Position numbers and translations under genes: made by a program | In this document: in pieces, positions 25,174 to 33,561 of the stretch | Layout: the number at the start of each line of letters is the position of its first letter | How positions within the stretch are numbered: the first letter of the stretch is position 1 | NCBI GenBank assembly: GCA_023444095.1 | Contig: JAEZRP010000032.1 | Location: 82,847-146,846, forward strand | Reading direction: 5' to 3' | Origin: Bacillota bacterium | GTDB lineage: Bacteria > Bacillota > Clostridia > Christensenellales > Aristaeellaceae | Length of the DNA: 64,000 bases | The notes under the pieces: model-generated | The model's database searches: none | What the model was told of the DNA's origin: nothing | What the model saw: the letters and a program-made list of their open reading frames with translations, nothing else

Positions 25174-25290
25174 AGGCGTTCAGACATGACAAGGTTGCGC
25201 AATACCAACGGAGCATAAAATTGCATATGAAATGGCGCATTGAGCGTGACTGGGTGAAGTTCGCGCTCCGGCGTCATCGCAACCACGCCT
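25174..25290 (+). ncRNA. Structured leader domain, riboswitch candidate
   Basis: Three helices nest within the 5' leader: P1 AGGCGT (25174-25179) with ACGCCT (25285-25290); P2 GGTTGCG (25193-25199) with CGCAACC (25278-25284); P3 CGGAGC (25209-25214) with GCTCCG (25265-25270). P1 and P2 are contiguous on the 3' side. Between them lie asymmetric internal loops of 13, 9 and 7 bases and an apical region of 50 bases. A competing helix GTTCAG (25178-25183) with CTGAAC (25293-25298) would break P1. Such an architecture followed by tandem terminators is what a metabolite-sensing attenuator looks like. It does not match any riboswitch consensus that I can recall. Confidence 0.5.
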
Positions 25291-25305
25291 GACTGAACAT
25301 ACAAA

Positions 25306-25333
25306 GCGCATTCCATGAGGATGGAATCTGCGC
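25306..25333 (+). promoter_or_regulatory. Strong hairpin between the aptamer-like domain and the terminators
   Basis: GCGCA-TTCCAT pairs with ATGGAA and, after two unpaired bases, TGCGC, closing a GAGG tetraloop. This 11-bp stem stands 8 bases after the competing CTGAAC strand and 10 bases before the first terminator, a position where it could act as an anti-terminator partner or a folding insulator. Confidence 0.55.
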
Positions 25334-25342
25334 AACATACGC

Positions 25343-25371
25343 GCGGCGGGGTCTGCACTCCGCCGCCTTTT
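25343..25371 (+). terminator. Leader terminator 1
   Basis: GCGGCGG (25343-25349) pairs with CCGCCGC (25360-25366) around a 10-base loop, followed by C and four T residues. It lies 52 bases upstream of the exporter start codon, within the leader, so it must be regulated or inefficient for the operon to be expressed. Confidence 0.65.
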
Positions 25372-25375
25372 CATG

Positions 25376-25404
25376 CGCGGCGGGAGGGCACCGGCGCGTT
25401 TTTT
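25376..25404 (+). terminator. Leader terminator 2
   Basis: CGCG-G-CGG pairs with CCG-G-CGCG across one G.G mismatch (25376-25383 with 25391-25398), followed directly by six T residues (25399-25404). It ends just before the ribosome binding site AGAGG (25411-25415). Two terminators in tandem inside a leader point to attenuation control. Confidence 0.6.
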
Positions 25405-25422
25405 GACGAGAGAGGAATGACA

Positions 25423-27684
25423 ATGAAGAGGCATGTCCCGGAATACATGATCTCCGCCTTCGCCGCTCAAGGGCTGAACGCGGAAAAGCTGATCTACGCG
25501 ATCCACACGGACATGGACCTGGACGGCGGCCACTCGGACGCGTACGTCACGCTGGATGAGTCGTATCTTCACATCCTTTACGGTCAGGAAAAGGTCGTGA
25601 AGGTGACTGGGGCGAGGCGCATCGTGTCGGCCTACGCCGCCGAGCGGCTAGACAGTTTCGCGCTGTCGGAGCTGGGCGAGCTGAGCTGCGAAAAGCTGCT
25701 GTCCACCGGAAGGCTGTACGCGGAGAAGGACGGCGAAGCGCGCGTTCTTCTTCTGTTCTCGATCGGCCTCCTCCCCTATGTGGAGCGGATGGTCAAAGCG
25801 GTCAAAAATCTGAAAGAGGGCGTGGACGCGCTCCGCGAAATCCTGATCGACGAGGAGCTGTTCTGCCCCGTCTGCGGCACGCGCTATCCCGAGCCGGAGC
25901 GGAAGCTCTGCCCGAAGTGCATGGACAAGATGTCGATCACGCGGCGTCTGCTGGTTTTTTTTAAGGACTACAAGCTCAAGGTGGCCGTGATCCTCGCCGT
26001 GATGCTGGCGGGCACGGCGTTCTCCCTGGTTTCTCCCTATGTGAGCACGAAGCTCCTCTTCGACGACGTGCTGGTCGAGGGCGGGAGGTACTACGGGGCG
26101 GTGCTCGCGATCGTCGCGATCATCTTTCTCGTGCGGGCGATCGGCGTGGGGCTCAATATGCTCTACGGCTATGTGCTGTCCCGGACGGTGCCCTGGATCG
26201 TTTACGACCTGAAGCTGAAGATCTTTAAGGCCATGCAGCAGCTCTCGGTCGGCTTTTATACCTCCAAGCGCACGGGCGCGCTGATGAACCGCGTGAACCG
26301 GGACGCGACGAACATCTACTGGTTCTTCGTGGACGGCCTTCCTTACGTGATCGTCAACGTGTTCACCTTCGCGGGGGTTATCACGCTGATGTGCCTTCTC
26401 AGCCTGAAGCTGGCGGCGATCTGCTTTGTCATCCTGCCCATTGCGGTGGTGCTCTTCCGGATCCTTTGGGGCGTGTTTCGCCGCTTCCACCATAAAAACT
26501 GGGTCTACGGATCGCAGCTCAACGCCATGGTCAGCGACTCCATCAACGGCCAGCGGGTCATCAAAGCCTTCGCACGGGAGGACGACGAGACGGATCGCTT
26601 CACCGATGTGGGCAACAAGCTCGCGGGCGTGGACACGGCCTCGATGAACGTAGGCTTTACGGCCTTCCCGCTCATCTACCTTTTCATGTTCCTTGGCCAG
26701 GTGGCGGTCACGGCCATCGGCGGCAAGATGGTGCTCGACGGCGAGATCAGCCTTGGCACGCTTCTGACCTTCATCGCGTTTCTCAACATGCTGTACGGCC
26801 CCCTGGAGTTCATGTCGTGGGTGTCCAACTGGTGGGCCCGCTGCGTGGATGCGGCCCAGCGCGTGTTCGAGATCATCGACGCGAAGCCCGACGTCACCGA
26901 CCCCGAAAGTCCGGTGACGCTGAGTCCTCTGCGGGGCGAGATTCGGGTAAAGGATGTCTGGTTCGAATACGATCCCGCGACGCCCATTCTGAAGGGCATC
27001 GACCTCACGGTCGGCGCCGGACAGATGCTCGGCATCGTCGGGAAGACCGGCGCGGGCAAGTCGACGCTTGCAAACCTCATCGCGCGGCTCTACGACGTGA
27101 CGCAGGGAAGCATCCTCATCGACGGTGTGAACGTCAAGGATCTTTCGCTCGAGATGCTGCGCAGGAACATCGGCATCGTCTCGCAGGACATCTACCTCTT
27201 CATCGGCACCATCGCGGACAACATCCGCTATGCGCAGCCGGATGCTTCCATCGAGGACGTGATCCGCGCGGCGAAGGCCGCCTCGGCCCACGACTTCATC
27301 ATGGGCCTGCCCGACGGCTACGAGACCCGTGTGGGCGCGGGCGGGCAGGACCTCTCGGGCGGCGAAAAGCAGCGGCTGTCCATCGCGCGCACCATCATCC
27401 AAAACCCGAAAATTCTCATTCTGGATGAGGCGACCGCGGCCATGGATACCGAAACCGAGGGGAACATCCAGCGCGCGCTGACGAAGCTTCAGAGCGGGCG
27501 GACGACCATCGCCATCGCCCACCGGCTCTCGACCCTGCGCGACGCGGACATGCTCGCCGTGATCGGCGACGGCAAGGTCGTCGAGAGCGGCACGCACGCG
27601 CAGCTCATCGCGAAAAAGGGCGAATACCACAAGCTCTATACCATCCAGATGGAGGGGCTCAAGGTTATCAGCATGGAAGCCTGA
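25423..27684 (+). CDS. Exporter-type ABC half-transporter with zinc-ribbon N-domain
   Basis: A 753-residue protein; the start at 25423 is chosen from AGAGG 7 bases upstream. An N-terminal soluble domain of about 145 residues precedes a four-cysteine ribbon CPVCG...CPKC (about 148-170). Then come six membrane helices (about 185-480) and an ATPase domain with Walker A GKTGAGKS (near 540), signature LSGGEKQR (near 645), Walker B ILILDEAT (near 665, catalytic glutamate present) and the switch histidine in AIAHRLSTL. It is probably half of a heterodimer with the transporter encoded two genes later. The DUF1854 gene between them suggests a dedicated substrate-linked function; the substrate is unknown. 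Confidence 0.88.
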   Translation: MKRHVPEYMISAFAAQGLNAEKLIYAIHTDMDLDGGHSDAYVTLDESYLHILYGQEKVVKVTGARRIVSAYAAERLDSFALSELGELSCEKLLSTGRLYAEKDGEARVLLLFSIGLLPYVERMVKAVKNLKEGVDALREILIDEELFCPVCGTRYPEPERKLCPKCMDKMSITRRLLVFFKDYKLKVAVILAVMLAGTAFSLVSPYVSTKLLFDDVLVEGGRYYGAVLAIVAIIFLVRAIGVGLNMLYGYVLSRTVPWIVYDLKLKIFKAMQQLSVGFYTSKRTGALMNRVNRDATNIYWFFVDGLPYVIVNVFTFAGVITLMCLLSLKLAAICFVILPIAVVLFRILWGVFRRFHHKNWVYGSQLNAMVSDSINGQRVIKAFAREDDETDRFTDVGNKLAGVDTASMNVGFTAFPLIYLFMFLGQVAVTAIGGKMVLDGEISLGTLLTFIAFLNMLYGPLEFMSWVSNWWARCVDAAQRVFEIIDAKPDVTDPESPVTLSPLRGEIRVKDVWFEYDPATPILKGIDLTVGAGQMLGIVGKTGAGKSTLANLIARLYDVTQGSILIDGVNVKDLSLEMLRRNIGIVSQDIYLFIGTIADNIRYAQPDASIEDVIRAAKAASAHDFIMGLPDGYETRVGAGGQDLSGGEKQRLSIARTIIQNPKILILDEATAAMDTETEGNIQRALTKLQSGRTTIAIAHRLSTLRDADMLAVIGDGKVVESGTHAQLIAKKGEYHKLYTIQMEGLKVISMEA

Positions 27685-27708
27685 CAATACCGTTTGGGAG
27701 GATCTTTT

Positions 27709-28254
27709 ATGGAAACACATGCGCAGAGCACGGCAGCCAGCCTGGCGGACGCGATTGACATCGGCATTCTGAACCTGAAGGACGCGGTTTTCTACCGCAC
27801 GGAGGGCGGCTTCACGGGACTCAGGTACGCAGGCAAGGATTATAAGCGCATCAGCCTCCGGCGCGCGCTGCCCCTGGGCGACCCAATGCGCTATATCTCC
27901 GTGGCCGATCACGAAAACAAGGAGATCGGCATCATTCCCGACCTAGCGGAAATGAAGGGCGAGGCGCTTGAGATCGTGCTGGAGGAGCTGGGTCGCAGGT
28001 ATTACTGTCCGACGGTGCACGAAATCAAGTCCGTCAGGGACAAGCTCGGATACGTCTACATGGAGCTCGTCATCGAAGGACAGGCGGGCCACATCGCAAA
28101 GACCTGCGCGGTCAAGGACGTGAACAAGAATATCCGCATGCTGGGCGAGGACCGGCTGATCATATTCGACGTCGACGGCAACCGGTACATCGTGAACTCG
28201 CTCAAGGAGCTCGACAAGAAGAGCCTGAAGCGGCTCGAGCCCTACCTATTCTGA
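27709..28254 (+). CDS. DUF1854-family protein
   Basis: A 181-residue soluble protein; the ATG at 27709 follows GGGAGG with suitable spacing, whereas TTG at 27694 precedes that site. The pattern of an N-terminal ...FTGLRYAGKDYKRISLRRALP region, a central IGIIPDLAEM, then YYCPTVHEIKSVRDKLGYVYMEL and a C-terminal NSLKELDKKSLKRLEPYLF is that of DUF1854, a domain usually encoded next to or fused with ABC exporters and proposed to bind ligand. Here it lies exactly between two half-transporters. In some bacteria DUF1854 genes accompany cyanophycin metabolism, but no cyanophycin gene is present in this window. Confidence 0.8.
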   Translation: METHAQSTAASLADAIDIGILNLKDAVFYRTEGGFTGLRYAGKDYKRISLRRALPLGDPMRYISVADHENKEIGIIPDLAEMKGEALEIVLEELGRRYYCPTVHEIKSVRDKLGYVYMELVIEGQAGHIAKTCAVKDVNKNIRMLGEDRLIIFDVDGNRYIVNSLKELDKKSLKRLEPYLF

Positions 28255-28284
28255 TGCGCGCGCAGCCGCGCGCGAGGAGATGGT

Positions 28285-30438
28285 ATGTTGAAATCACATT
28301 CGTTTCTATTTGATCTGGATCTGAAGATGAGGCCCGTTACGGGCGAGCTACGCTTCGACGAGCGCGGCATGATCACCCGCGTTCAGAACGGCGCGGAGGA
28401 TCTGAGCCTCTCGGCCGGCGACGTGGAGGAGGCCTCCGTCATCGCGGGCGTCGGCTGCGGGCTCGTCTTCGCGGCCATGAAGGACAAGACGGAGCGGGTG
28501 CTCTGCCGGTTCTCCATGTCGGCGCTCAAGGAGGCGGGCGAGTTCTGTAAGCTCGTCAACTACTACGCGCAGACCGGGATTGCGGTGATCCCGGAGGAAA
28601 AGGAAGCGCAGGTCTGCGAAACGTGCGGCCGCCCGCTCGTCGAGGGCATGAAGGTGTGCCTGTTCTGCTACAACAGGATGGGCGTCGTAAAGCGGGCGCT
28701 GTCTCTCATGAAGCCGTACCGGAAAAAGCTGCTCGTGGCGCAGGTGTTCCTGACCGTCTCGTCCATCCTCTACATACTGGTGCCGCTTTTCAACCGCTTC
28801 CTGATCGACGACTACCTGGAGCCGATGACGGGTACGTTCAGGGACATCCTGATCTTGGCCGGGGCGATGCTCCTGGCGCGGACGCTGGGCGAAGCGATCT
28901 TCATCCTGAACTCCCGCGTGTTCAACCGTGCGACGGTCGCCTTCGCGAACGACCTGAGGAGCATGACGTACGCGAAGGTTCAGAAACTCTCGATGGCATC
29001 GCTCGCCAAGCGCACGCCGGGCGACATGATCCGGCGCATCATGGAGGATACGACCACCATCAAGGATTTCCTGTCGGACGGCGGACGCTGGGCGGCGGAG
29101 CAGATCATCCTGTTTTTTGTGGTGATGGTGATTCTGCTCGCAACGAACTGGAAGCTTACGCTCCTGGTGTTTCTGCCGGTTCCGATCGTGATGATCGTGC
29201 TCTCGCGCTTCTGGAAGTTCATCCGCAACCGCTACGAGCGCCAGTGGCGCAAAAACTCTCAGTGCCAGTCGATCCTGCACGACATCATCAAGGGCATCCG
29301 CACCGTAAAATCCTTCGGAAACGAAGACCGGGAGATCGCGAAGTTCTCCAAGGCCACGCGGGAACTGGCGCAGGTATCCTCCGACAACGAAGCGCTGTGG
29401 TCGCTCCTGTTTCCGAGCCTCACCTTCTTCACCGGCATCGGCGAGTTCCTGGTTCTGTACTTCGGCGGGCGCGCGATCATGGCGGAAGATCTGAGCCTGG
29501 GCGTGCTGGTGCAGTTTGTGATGTACATCGGCTACATCTACGCGCCGCTTCGGTGGCTGGTGTCCTTCCCGCGCTGGCTCGCGGACGCCATGACATCGAT
29601 GGTCAAGGTATTCGAGATCCTCGACGAGGAACCGGACATCGCCGAGGGAAAGAATCCCAGCAATGTGCCGATCTCAGGCGGCGTGTCGTTTGACGGCGTG
29701 ACGTTTGGCTACAAATCCTACGAGCCGGTTTTGAAGGACATCAGCCTCGACATCAGGCCCGGCGAGATGGTGGGGATCGTCGGCCGCTCGGGCGTCGGCA
29801 AGTCGACCCTCATCAACATGATCATGCGGCTCTACGACCCGAATGTGGGCAGCATCCGTATCAACAATACCGACCTTCGGGATATGTCGCCCCGGCACCT
29901 TCACGAGAACATCGGCGTAGTGTTTCAGGACTCGTTCCTGTTCGCGGGCACCATCTACGAAAACGTTGCCTACGGAAAGACGGACGCCACGCCCGAGGAG
30001 GTCATCGCCGCCTGCAAAGCCGCCAACGCGCACGATTTCATCATGCAGACGGCAGACGGATACAATACCGTGCTCGGCGAAGGCGGATACTCCATCTCCG
30101 GCGGGGAGCGGCAGCGCATCTCCATCGCGCGGGCGATCATCAAAAATCCCGATATCCTGATCCTCGACGAAGCGACGAGCTCGCTGGACGTCGAAACCGA
30201 ATCGTCGATTCAGGAGAGCCTTTCGAACCTCACAAAGGGGCGCACGACCGTCGCCATCGCCCACAGGCTCTCGACGCTGCGCAGCGCCGACCGGCTGATC
30301 GTGCTCGACAAGGGCAAGGTGGCGGAATCCGGCACCCACATGGAGCTCCTGCGCAAGCGGGGCATCTACTATAACCTCGTCATCGCCCAGCGCCAGACGA
30401 GCCGGATCGCGCAGGGCGAACAGGACTCGGCGAGCTGA
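28285..30438 (+). CDS. Exporter-type ABC half-transporter with zinc-ribbon N-domain (partner)
   Basis: A 717-residue paralogue of the transporter upstream. The N-terminal domain (about 100 residues) starts MLKSHSFLFDLDLKMRP, followed by a second four-cysteine ribbon CETCG...CLFC (about residues 111-131). Six membrane helices occupy about 145-440, and the ATPase domain has Walker A GRSGVGKS (near 500), signature ISGGERQR (near 605), Walker B ILILDEAT (near 625) and AIAHRLSTL. Both ATP sites of the presumed heterodimer therefore look catalytically complete, unlike many heterodimeric exporters with one degenerate site. GAGGAG precedes the ATG by 5 bases. Confidence 0.88.
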   Translation: MLKSHSFLFDLDLKMRPVTGELRFDERGMITRVQNGAEDLSLSAGDVEEASVIAGVGCGLVFAAMKDKTERVLCRFSMSALKEAGEFCKLVNYYAQTGIAVIPEEKEAQVCETCGRPLVEGMKVCLFCYNRMGVVKRALSLMKPYRKKLLVAQVFLTVSSILYILVPLFNRFLIDDYLEPMTGTFRDILILAGAMLLARTLGEAIFILNSRVFNRATVAFANDLRSMTYAKVQKLSMASLAKRTPGDMIRRIMEDTTTIKDFLSDGGRWAAEQIILFFVVMVILLATNWKLTLLVFLPVPIVMIVLSRFWKFIRNRYERQWRKNSQCQSILHDIIKGIRTVKSFGNEDREIAKFSKATRELAQVSSDNEALWSLLFPSLTFFTGIGEFLVLYFGGRAIMAEDLSLGVLVQFVMYIGYIYAPLRWLVSFPRWLADAMTSMVKVFEILDEEPDIAEGKNPSNVPISGGVSFDGVTFGYKSYEPVLKDISLDIRPGEMVGIVGRSGVGKSTLINMIMRLYDPNVGSIRINNTDLRDMSPRHLHENIGVVFQDSFLFAGTIYENVAYGKTDATPEEVIAACKAANAHDFIMQTADGYNTVLGEGGYSISGGERQRISIARAIIKNPDILILDEATSSLDVETESSIQESLSNLTKGRTTVAIAHRLSTLRSADRLIVLDKGKVAESGTHMELLRKRGIYYNLVIAQRQTSRIAQGEQDSAS

Positions 30439-30504
30439 CGAGGAAACATCCGATTCACATCCATGGAACGACACCCCAAGAGCCGTTCGGGCCGCGAGGT
30501 GAAA

Positions 30505-31881
30505 TCAGATTGGAAGTCCGCCGAGCGGCCGAACGCGGACCGCTTCCTCCGGCGCGGCACGCCGAAATTCCGCCTGACAGCGCACCGTCAGCGCCAGCGC
30601 GGAGAGCGCCCAGCCGACGGGATTCGCCGCGCAGATTGCCGCAAACCCGAAGGCCCTTACGCCCCAGAGCGCGCACGCCAGCCTGACCAGCAACTCGTAC
30701 ACGGAGGCGATGAGCGCCTTCCCGGGCATGCCGATCCCCTGCAGGACGTTTTTTAGGATGGAACCGACGACCTGAAGCGGCAGGGCGACGGCGCACCACA
30801 GGAGGTATCGCCCCGCGAGCGGAGTCAGTTCCAGCGCCGCGTCGCCAAACAGCAGAGGCAAAAACCGCCCGCTGCCCCCGGCCATGATCGCGGCGATCGG
30901 CCAAAACACCCCGGTCATAAACAGGAACAGCCTCACCACACCGGTGCGAATCCGTCCAATGCGGTTCGCACCGTAATTTTGTCCGCTGAACACCTCGGCC
31001 GCGCCGCCCAGCACCATTACGGGCATCACGCCGAGCGCGAACAGCCGGTCGGCCATCGCGACGGCCGCGACGGTATCGCTCCCCAATGTGTTGATCGCGT
31101 ACTGAAACGCCGCCGAGCCGGCGGATGCGATGAGGCTCGTAAGTCCGAGCAGTACGCCCATCGCAATCAGACGCTTGAGAACATCCAGCTGTGGCACATG
31201 CCAAAGTCCGCGCAGGATGCCCGGCCGCGTGCGCAGCACGCGCCTCAGACACAGAGCCGCTGCGGTCATATGCGCGCACAGGGCCGCAAGCGCCGCACCG
31301 ACGACGCCCATTCTGAAAAAGATCAGGAACACGACGTCCAGAACAATGTGCAAAAGCATCCCCAGCGCCTGAAAGAAAAACGGCGTCCTGGTGTCGCCCT
31401 CCGCGCGCAGGATCCCCGAGAGCGTCATCATGACAAGCGGAATCGGAAATCCCATCAGCACGACCCTGAGGTACTTCGCGGCGTCCCCCGCGATGTCAGC
31501 AGGCGTGCCCGCCAGCGCGATCATTTTGCCCGAGAGCGCCGCGGCGGGGATGGCGACTACGACGGACAGGCACAGGCTTGTCAAAAGCGCCGCGCATGCA
31601 TATCGGTCCGCCTTTTCCCGGTCGTTCGCGCCCACGGCGAGCGCGATGGGGATCAGAAATCCCGCACAGAAGCCCATCAAAAAACCCATCGCGAGGAATG
31701 CCACAGGCGCTGCGGATGCAATTCCGGCAAACGCCTTCACCCCGGCGATCCGACCAATGATCAGGCTGTCCAGGAGGTTCGTGAACTGCATCAAGACGCT
31801 GCCCGCCAAGAGCGGCGCACTGAACGCCAGGATTCGCTTCAGCGGGCTTCCCCCCGTCATATCGATCCGCACGCGCATCAC
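30505..31881 (-). CDS. MATE-family multidrug exporter
   Basis: A membrane protein of about 458 residues with some twelve hydrophobic helices, belonging to the MATE (NorM/DinF-like) sodium- or proton-driven exporters. The N-terminal helix has PLLAGSVLMQFTNLLDSLIIGR, a family hallmark, and a symmetrical second half begins near residue 235. The FSGQNYGAN segment near 315 resembles the conserved loop of the second half. GTG 31881, ATG 31878 and GTG 31872 are all possible starts; GAGG is best spaced for 31872. It faces away from the AraC-GyrI gene and is not obviously in an operon. Confidence 0.9.
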   Translation of the reverse strand: MMRVRIDMTGGSPLKRILAFSAPLLAGSVLMQFTNLLDSLIIGRIAGVKAFAGIASAAPVAFLAMGFLMGFCAGFLIPIALAVGANDREKADRYACAALLTSLCLSVVVAIPAAALSGKMIALAGTPADIAGDAAKYLRVVLMGFPIPLVMMTLSGILRAEGDTRTPFFFQALGMLLHIVLDVVFLIFFRMGVVGAALAALCAHMTAAALCLRRVLRTRPGILRGLWHVPQLDVLKRLIAMGVLLGLTSLIASAGSAAFQYAINTLGSDTVAAVAMADRLFALGVMPVMVLGGAAEVFSGQNYGANRIGRIRTGVVRLFLFMTGVFWPIAAIMAGGSGRFLPLLFGDAALELTPLAGRYLLWCAVALPLQVVGSILKNVLQGIGMPGKALIASVYELLVRLACALWGVRAFGFAAICAANPVGWALSALALTVRCQAEFRRAAPEEAVRVRPLGGLPI

Positions 31882-32151
31882 CTCGTAGCATCATATCTGA
31901 AATCTCGCGCGGAAAGAACCCCGCCCATCGGTCGGCAACAAGCCCGAATGCGCTTGCGCTTCATTCCCTATATGCTTCTATCCTTCGTTTTCCTCGTCCG
32001 CTCTTCTTCGCCGCGTTTGTCTCGTCGATCGTTCGACTGAACAACGCCTTCCCAGGAAGAATGCTGTTGAGATCTGCACCGCCGCGGCGGGAAGGTACGC
32101 GCCTCGTCCGATTGCGGAATGCGGGGGATGTCGCAGGCGGAAATCTTCGTC
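31882..32151. other. Divergent intergenic region upstream of the AraC-GyrI regulator
   Basis: Between the minus-strand MATE gene and the plus-strand regulator promoter. On the minus strand TATGAT occurs about 25 bases upstream of the MATE start, but its -35 partner is poor. No clear operator, repeat or RNA gene was seen. Confidence 0.4.
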
Positions 32152-32180
32152 TTGTAACGCGGCGCGCATGGTGATATATT
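32152..32180 (+). promoter_or_regulatory. Promoter of the AraC-GyrI regulator gene
   Basis: TTGTAA (32152-32157) and TATATT (32175-32180) with a 17-base spacer stand 55 bases ahead of the regulator start. The same transcript probably continues into the large triplicated protein gene behind it. Confidence 0.65.
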
Positions 32181-32235
32181 AGGGTTGCGAAACGAAGGAA
32201 TTCCCTCGCGCGCTGATGGGGAGGGAAACGGAACG

Positions 32236-33504
32236 ATGCGCGATGCGATCGATCAGACCGGATATCCCAACAACATCTTTCGCTATATAGAACGCAATAT
32301 GGCCGAGAAAATCGACACCGCGCTGCTCTCAGCCGTCGGTTCGATTTCCTGTGCCCAGCTTTACCGCGACTTCTACAGCCTGACCGGACACACCGTCAAG
32401 GAGTACGTCCGCAAGCGGCGGCTCTCAAACGCGCTCGCGCTCGCCAAGGCGTCCGACATGGGATTTGCGCACATCGCCTTCCAATGCGGCTATTCCTCCC
32501 ATCAGGCACTGTGCCGCGCGGCCAGAGAGACGCTTGGCCTCACGCTGTCCGACTATCGGCGCGGCGACACGTATTACTTCTTTCCCCCTTGGAGCGGCAG
32601 ACCCCCGCACCCGGTGCGCGTGTCGGGCGAAACGATTCCGCGCGCCCGATGCGTGCTGTATTCCCACGCAAGCCCCAAAAACATCGAGAACCTGGCAGTC
32701 GCCGCGCTTTTGCGCGCGTTGCCGGATTACGGCGGGCGGATTTTCGGCAGAAACGCAGAGAAGTCGGGCGACAGGTTTTTCTATGCGCTGTTCTTGACCG
32801 GTGTAAACGACCTCGGCGCACTGCGCCCGTTCGGCTTTGAGCGATCGTGCGACGCGCCGGGTGCCGCCGCCCTGTTCGCCTCGACAACGGTTGAAAACGA
32901 CGCGGACAAAATCGGCGCCGCGTGGGACTACCTCTACACCGAATGGCTGCAGAACAGCATGTTCGAGTATACGGGTGAGCCGCATTTTGAGGAATACATC
33001 CTCAAAAACGGCCGCCCCGCGAAGCTCAGGCTCTATCTCCCCATCCGCAGGCGGAATCTGGAGACGAAAATCAGCCTGATCCCCAATCCGGGGCTGCGCT
33101 TCCTCGTCGCGCGCAGCGAGGGGCAGGATGCCGAGCGGATCGCGTCCGAGGCGGCGATTGGTTTCCTCGCGACGCACGATCCCGAGACGCTCAGGGCGTC
33201 GAGGGCGTTTTACCTGCGCAAGGAGGCGAACGCCTGCGCGTGCGGCGTCCTCGCAAATGGCCCCATCCCCATCGTCGGCGCAGAGGGCATAGAGATCCTC
33301 GCGACGGATCGGGCCGACTACCTGATGCTGGAAAGCGGCGTCATGGGCGACTACGATCGATATGCCGAAACCCTGTCGTCATTCGCGCGGGAAAACGGCC
33401 TGGCTGCCGACGAGCGCTGCCTTTTCGCGGTGTACGACGCGTCCGAGAGCTTCGAAAATCCGCGCATTCGGATGTACTGCCCCATTCATATTGAGAAGAA
33501 ATGA
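32236..33504 (+). CDS. AraC-type HTH regulator with GyrI-like effector domain
   Basis: A 422-residue regulator; ATG 32236 is preferred with GGGGAGGG about 10 bases upstream. The AraC double helix-turn-helix is N-terminal (about residues 8-110; AQLYRDFYSLTGHTVKEYVRKRRLSNAL and GFAHIAFQCGYSSHQALCRAARETLG are its two recognition regions, quoted in part). The remaining 300 residues hold a long GyrI/SOUL-like small-molecule-binding region, possibly two copies, ending YCPIHIEKK. This N-HTH plus GyrI architecture is typical of MarA/Rob-like drug sensors. It lies 57 bases ahead of the triplicated protein, its likely partner gene. Confidence 0.85.
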   Translation: MRDAIDQTGYPNNIFRYIERNMAEKIDTALLSAVGSISCAQLYRDFYSLTGHTVKEYVRKRRLSNALALAKASDMGFAHIAFQCGYSSHQALCRAARETLGLTLSDYRRGDTYYFFPPWSGRPPHPVRVSGETIPRARCVLYSHASPKNIENLAVAALLRALPDYGGRIFGRNAEKSGDRFFYALFLTGVNDLGALRPFGFERSCDAPGAAALFASTTVENDADKIGAAWDYLYTEWLQNSMFEYTGEPHFEEYILKNGRPAKLRLYLPIRRRNLETKISLIPNPGLRFLVARSEGQDAERIASEAAIGFLATHDPETLRASRAFYLRKEANACACGVLANGPIPIVGAEGIEILATDRADYLMLESGVMGDYDRYAETLSSFARENGLAADERCLFAVYDASESFENPRIRMYCPIHIEKK

Positions 33505-33561
33505 TAAGACGGGCAGCGCCTTTTTCTGTTATTATCAAGAAAAACGAGACGGGGGCGAAGA

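Noticed and set aside
25141..25200. GGCGATGGTGT near the start of the exporter leader, reminiscent of the fluoride riboswitch start
   Set aside because: The following bases do not continue the fluoride riboswitch consensus (no TTCGCC pairing partner, no CTGATG segment), and the downstream genes are not fluoride exporters.
25107..25292. 61-residue open frame in the exporter leader
   Set aside because: Its start codon overlaps the promoter, there is no ribosome binding site and the region is better explained as structured leader RNA.
30505..31881. MATE exporter as part of the DUF1854 exporter operon
   Set aside because: It is on the opposite strand, convergent with that operon.
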